Assembly: GCA_008638375.1 (NCBI GenBank)
Contig: CM018041.1
Span: 6,625,501 to 6,689,500 of the forward strand
Reading direction: 5' to 3'
DNA: 64,000 nt
Origin: Nyssa sinensis
Taxonomy: Eukaryota > Streptophyta > Magnoliopsida > Cornales > Nyssaceae
The translations under genes and the position numbers were made by a program. The notes below the pieces were generated by a model. That model did no database searches. It saw nothing but the letters and a program-made list of their open reading frames with translations, and was not told the DNA's origin. Shown one piece after another: positions 59,994 to 64,000 of this stretch (its first letter is position 1; each line of letters starts with the position of its first letter).

Positions 59994-62900
59994 ATGGTGG
60001 GACTACCGTACGATTGCCTGGCGAACCCTCTTGGAGCCGTACGATTGACATTCGAGAAGGCGGTCGCCTCAGGTTCCGATTCGGTCACCTTTGATGGTAG
60101 AGACTGGGGCGCCGCCAATCTCTTTCGGGAGTTCCTTTTCGATAATGGCGGCCTCTCTCAGGTCCAATCTCTCTCTCTCTCGTTCTCTCTCTCTCTCTTT
60201 TTATGACCTCTTTAGTTGTTTCTCTACGTTGGTCAGATTGGCGTGGATATGACCAAGGTTTTCAAAGACTCCCGGTGTTGCCTTTGCATCTTGATTTTTG
60301 AATTCAATTCACGTTCCTCTGGTCAAGAGTCATAAGCAAATTGATCGCTTACCATGATATTGCGTTTAAGATCCGAATACAGTTCATTTGCGTTTGGGAA
60401 TTCAATAATTTATTGCTTCCAGGAATTTTCTTAAACATAACATTATTTTTCTGGAGTGGTTTCAGTTTGATGATACAATCAGTTGATGAATAAAATATCC
60501 CTTGTGAACTGTTAATTAAGCAATTTGTATAGTTCAATCAGTTCAGGAGTATTACAACCATCCAATGGTGCTATTATTTTTGGTTTTGTGTATTCTATTT
60601 TATAAATCTTATGTTTGCTTTGCTCTTGCTGTTGTATCTTAATTCACGTGTCAAATATGCTTATTTGTACTAAACAAATTCTTGTATTTGGGTTCATCCT
60701 TTTGGAGCGTCTTGATTGTTCATTGTAGCTGAACTTTTGTATATGCTTTCGAGAAAATGTAGGTGCCGATTCTTAATCCTAGAAATATCCATTTGATTCA
60801 ACCCAACACTCTAGTTAGGTTTCGGGGAATGATACAAGACATGCTGGGTAATGAGTTCTATGTTGGAGCTTATAAGGTATTTTGCACCTTGTCTCTTGGT
60901 GAATCATTACATTTTTTTTTGCAACTGAATTTTGAGCCTCTAAAATTATGTGCCATGACCTTTGAAGGATGGAGCAATATGGAGAACCAACAAGTTTACA
61001 GATATTTCTCAGTTTCCCATGGGGACATCCCCAGATATGCGGGTCTGGGAACGCCGATTGCTGTACTGTGTTCCTGTGAGTTTTCATATGCTAAAAAAAT
61101 TATGATTTATGTCACCGCTTTTACCTCTCACTTACTCCTAGCACATAGGTGTCCTGTAAGTAACTTAAATTAAATGGGCATGAATGTTTAGCAGTCGTTA
61201 GTATGTGAATTATGGTTGAGTGTATGTTGGAGGATTCCCATGGGTTTACCCAGTTAGTAAGCATGTTCAATTTTTAAGTTTTCTTAATTTTGTTGTCTGT
61301 TAAATCAGTCTTTGTGGGAAAGTGTGTGTGCATGATTTGTTTGATGACTGGATCTTTTCATTTGTTGCCTTCTTCTTAGGTTCCAGGGTTGAATTCATGG
61401 ACTGAATCCTCTTCTGAAGTGCTGAATCAATGTACAAATTGGACATCCCCACAAAGAGAGAAGCGCTCCAGGGAGGATGATGTGGCTGTTGGTGACATGG
61501 ATCTGCAGGTACTTTCCCTCTGGATTGTTCATATAAAATATATCCATTATTATATTTTTCTCAATCAATTAAGAATACTCATTTAGATAGGTAGGTGAAG
61601 CCTCAATACAATATGCTTCAAGAACATGGCATCCATGTAATGGACCATCATACGGTCCTGTTGGGAAGATCTTCAAGGCTTCAGCGATCCAGATTGGTTA
61701 TATATGAGTGTGTGTAGAAAGTTTTTTGGATTAGCTCTTATATTATTTTGGATTCTCAGAAGGAACATATTATGTTAATTATAAGGGTTTTCATTGATTT
61801 GATATGATTGATATATTTTTAATGTCTAGAATGTTGGGATTCCATGGTCTTTTCCTATCTCATAGTTGGAGTTGCATGTTCATACTTCATAGTATACCCA
61901 TCTAACATACCGTGTTCAATGACAGGTCTCAGATCGTGAGTTGCAGGGTTTTCCATGTACTAAAAAGACGGTAAGCAGAAATGATTCATAACCTTTGTTT
62001 TTTATTTTCTGTTTGGCCTTTTTTGGGTGCTGTACAAGAATAATTAATTTTTTGGGTTTTGAATTTTCTAAAGATTTCATTTTCTATTTCGCCTAGCAAA
62101 AGTAAAATATTGATGGTTTGCATAAATTATGTTTGATTATCTGCTTTGGCTTGCCTCAAGTTCATAATCAAAGTTACTTGGAAAAAAGGTTCATTATTAA
62201 AATTTTAACTTGATGAGAACTAAGAAACTTCCATATGGTTGTAACATATTAAGTTTCAAAAGCACAGGTTTCATGGTTGACTTGATAGTTCAACAGATAC
62301 AGTGGTTTGTAAAGTGTCTTCCTGTCATCATTATCTTGTAACCTTCAGTCACTATGCCAATGGTTAGCCTGTGCTTGCTTTGCACATCCTAATCTCAGAT
62401 GAGGGTGATGCTTTGTCATCAAGTTAGCAGTTGTCATATGATTTCCTAAGAACCTGCACACAAGTAAGCAAATTTTGAGGGGAATTGAGTCCCAACTTTC
62501 AAAGGGTAAAACTATATATGTATCAAGAAACTTTGTTTAATATTTTTAGCAGATCTGCCATTGACCTCAACTAATTTTGAAGTTGTAATAATTGTTTTAT
62601 GTGAGAACATTCTTAATATGATAGATGAATTCTTTTTATCTACCACACTCCCTTGGCCCCTCCTCTCAGTGGATCAACTTATTTTATTCTATTCTATTTT
62701 TGATGACAGAGACCTGCCAACCATGGCCACTTGGTCTGGCTTTCAGATCAAACTTCTTACAATATGTTGTTATTTGTTAATGTTTTTCTACTTTTTTTAA
62801 AGATTTTCTTTCTTTTAACTAGCGAGAAGGTGGAGTCGGTTCCCAGTCTTCTCTTCCACAGGAGTCTACAACTGAGGGAATTTCTCCTAGTATGTTGCCT

Positions 62901-64000
62901 GAGTTTGACATAAATTTTCTTCCTTGTCTGGTGAAGGTGAATATGATCCTCTGTTTTGAGTTGCACACCTCTATTAAGCATGCTCTATAATATTTGTTCT
63001 CCTTGTATGTCCAATGATTTGTTCAGATATATGACTCTCCAGAGTCTGACTTGAGGCTGAATGATGTTTTTGAGTTTGTTGGTGTCCTCACTTTTGATCC
63101 GGAGTATGTAGTTGACAAGGATGATCCTGATGACTTAGCAAATGGTTTTTGTGAAGATTCGTTGGTTCATCTGCCTCCTAGCAAGGTTTAGCTCCATCTT
63201 TCAGTTACTACTATCTTGTTATTGCCACAATACCTAGGTTTTCCTTTTCTTTGTTGTATATGTTGCTTTCATATGACTTAAGATTGGCTACAAACTTATT
63301 CGAAATTCAGGATCATGAATTTTCTCACTGATTCATAAAGTCACTTGATTTTAAGATGTTTAATAATATGCTAACATAGCTCATAATATCTCCTGAAGCA
63401 TCATTTATTGATTTAAAGTAAACATCATGCGAGCTAGGAGTAAGGACTCTAGTTGGGAATCACCAGATTCTAAGGGAAATCATCATATTTCTCTCAGAAA
63501 AGATTCATGAATAGGATTGAATTTTTATGCTGACATAAGATCGGAATTTTATGGCACAAATCGTACATAGCTTTTGCATTTGTCTGTTCTACTTAAATCT
63601 TAACCATGCCCATGATGAACTTTTGACCTGTCAATTCATGTCTGTGAGTCTATTTGATTTTTGCATTTCTGTGGTACCGATTTTTTTGACCTGGTATATA
63701 ATATCTTGCAACTAGTCCATTTTCCAGGTACCACGCCTTCATTGCCTTATACATCAGAAGCTTGCAGTTCATGACTTTCTTTCTGGTTCCCCTCTGGTGG
63801 AGGTGATTGGGATTTACCCACTTTCTATCTATATAATTTGACTGTTAATCTGCCTAATATTGTTATTTCTTCTCTTATGCTTTCTTTGCTTCGTTTTGAC
63901 ACGTTGTATACATTTAATCCTACAGCCAAAATCCCATTTGATGAAAGAGATAAGAGAAGCTTTGCTGGGACATCTCACAGCTGTCCTTGGAAATGATGGA
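59994..64000 (+). CDS. ETG1: MCM-binding protein ETG1 (MCMBP), first nine exons, 3' end off window
   Basis: A nuclear protein that binds the MCM replicative helicase, helps release it from chromatin late in S phase and supports sister-chromatid cohesion. Exons: 59994-60161, 60763-60876, 60968-61075, 61380-61508, 61926-61970, 62823-62936, 63027-63185, 63728-63802, 63926-64000 (cut by the edge). Each joins in phase, giving 329 residues. By recall the family is close to 590 aa, so over half is present. The start MVGLPYDCLANPLGAVRL and the stretches NTLVRFRGMIQDMLGNEFY, SPDMRVWERRLLYCVPVPG and LNDVFEFVGVLTFDPEY are characteristic. A basic segment (REKRSREDD, exon 4) may be a nuclear signal. Exon 1 ends beside a CT repeat in intron 1. 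An E2F-type site upstream suits S-phase expression. It follows KUP2 on the same strand, as in Arabidopsis. Confidence 0.95.

Overview
The window looks like nuclear DNA of a eudicot plant, probably woody: AT-rich intergenic DNA, short exons with GT/AG introns, clear plant gene families, Ty3/gypsy elements and solo LTRs, hAT and PIF/Harbinger-type elements, LINE and Au-SINE remnants. I cannot name the species. All gene models were spliced by hand from reading frame and splice sites, so no expression is implied.

Layout. 1-7.5 kb: the 5' thirteen coding exons of an AGAL3-type alpha-galactosidase gene on the minus strand, whose last exons lie beyond the left edge. 7.5-12 kb: intergenic, with two fold-back MITEs and a decayed LINE (zf-RVT and RNase H). 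12-43.3 kb: an old tandem duplication. The unit carries a small secreted-peptide gene of the IDA/PIP kind (121 aa, minus strand), a GC-rich island, and the promoter plus first exon of a GRF-zinc-finger-like gene. Unit A (about 11996-17710 plus 26038-26954) was split by an 8.3-kb gypsy element that itself holds a 3.2-kb solo LTR. Unit B (about 26951-43277) holds two copies of a 1.44-kb solo LTR, a PIF/Harbinger-type element whole and truncated, a 700-bp solo LTR on the minus strand, a Harbinger-type MITE, and a secondary tandem duplication of about 2.8 kb. Each unit provides the empty site for most insertions in the other, so element ends and target-site duplications can be read directly.

45.0-45.3 kb: a 99-aa secreted-peptide precursor ending in the CEP-like motif SPGIGH. 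47-48 kb: a hAT MITE and short tandem repeats. 50-58 kb: a complete HAK/KUP/KT potassium transporter gene, closest in my recall to KUP2/KT2 (nine coding exons, 793 aa). 60-64 kb: the first nine coding exons of ETG1/MCMBP, an MCM-binding replication factor, with an E2F-type site upstream; the gene runs off the right edge. KUP2 and ETG1 are also neighbours in Arabidopsis (At2g40540, At2g40550, from memory), so the right end is a conserved block.

I did not find an obviously new molecular system. The most interesting material is the pair of diverging peptide genes in the tandem duplication, with changes crowding into the presumed mature peptide, and the record of rearrangement around them.
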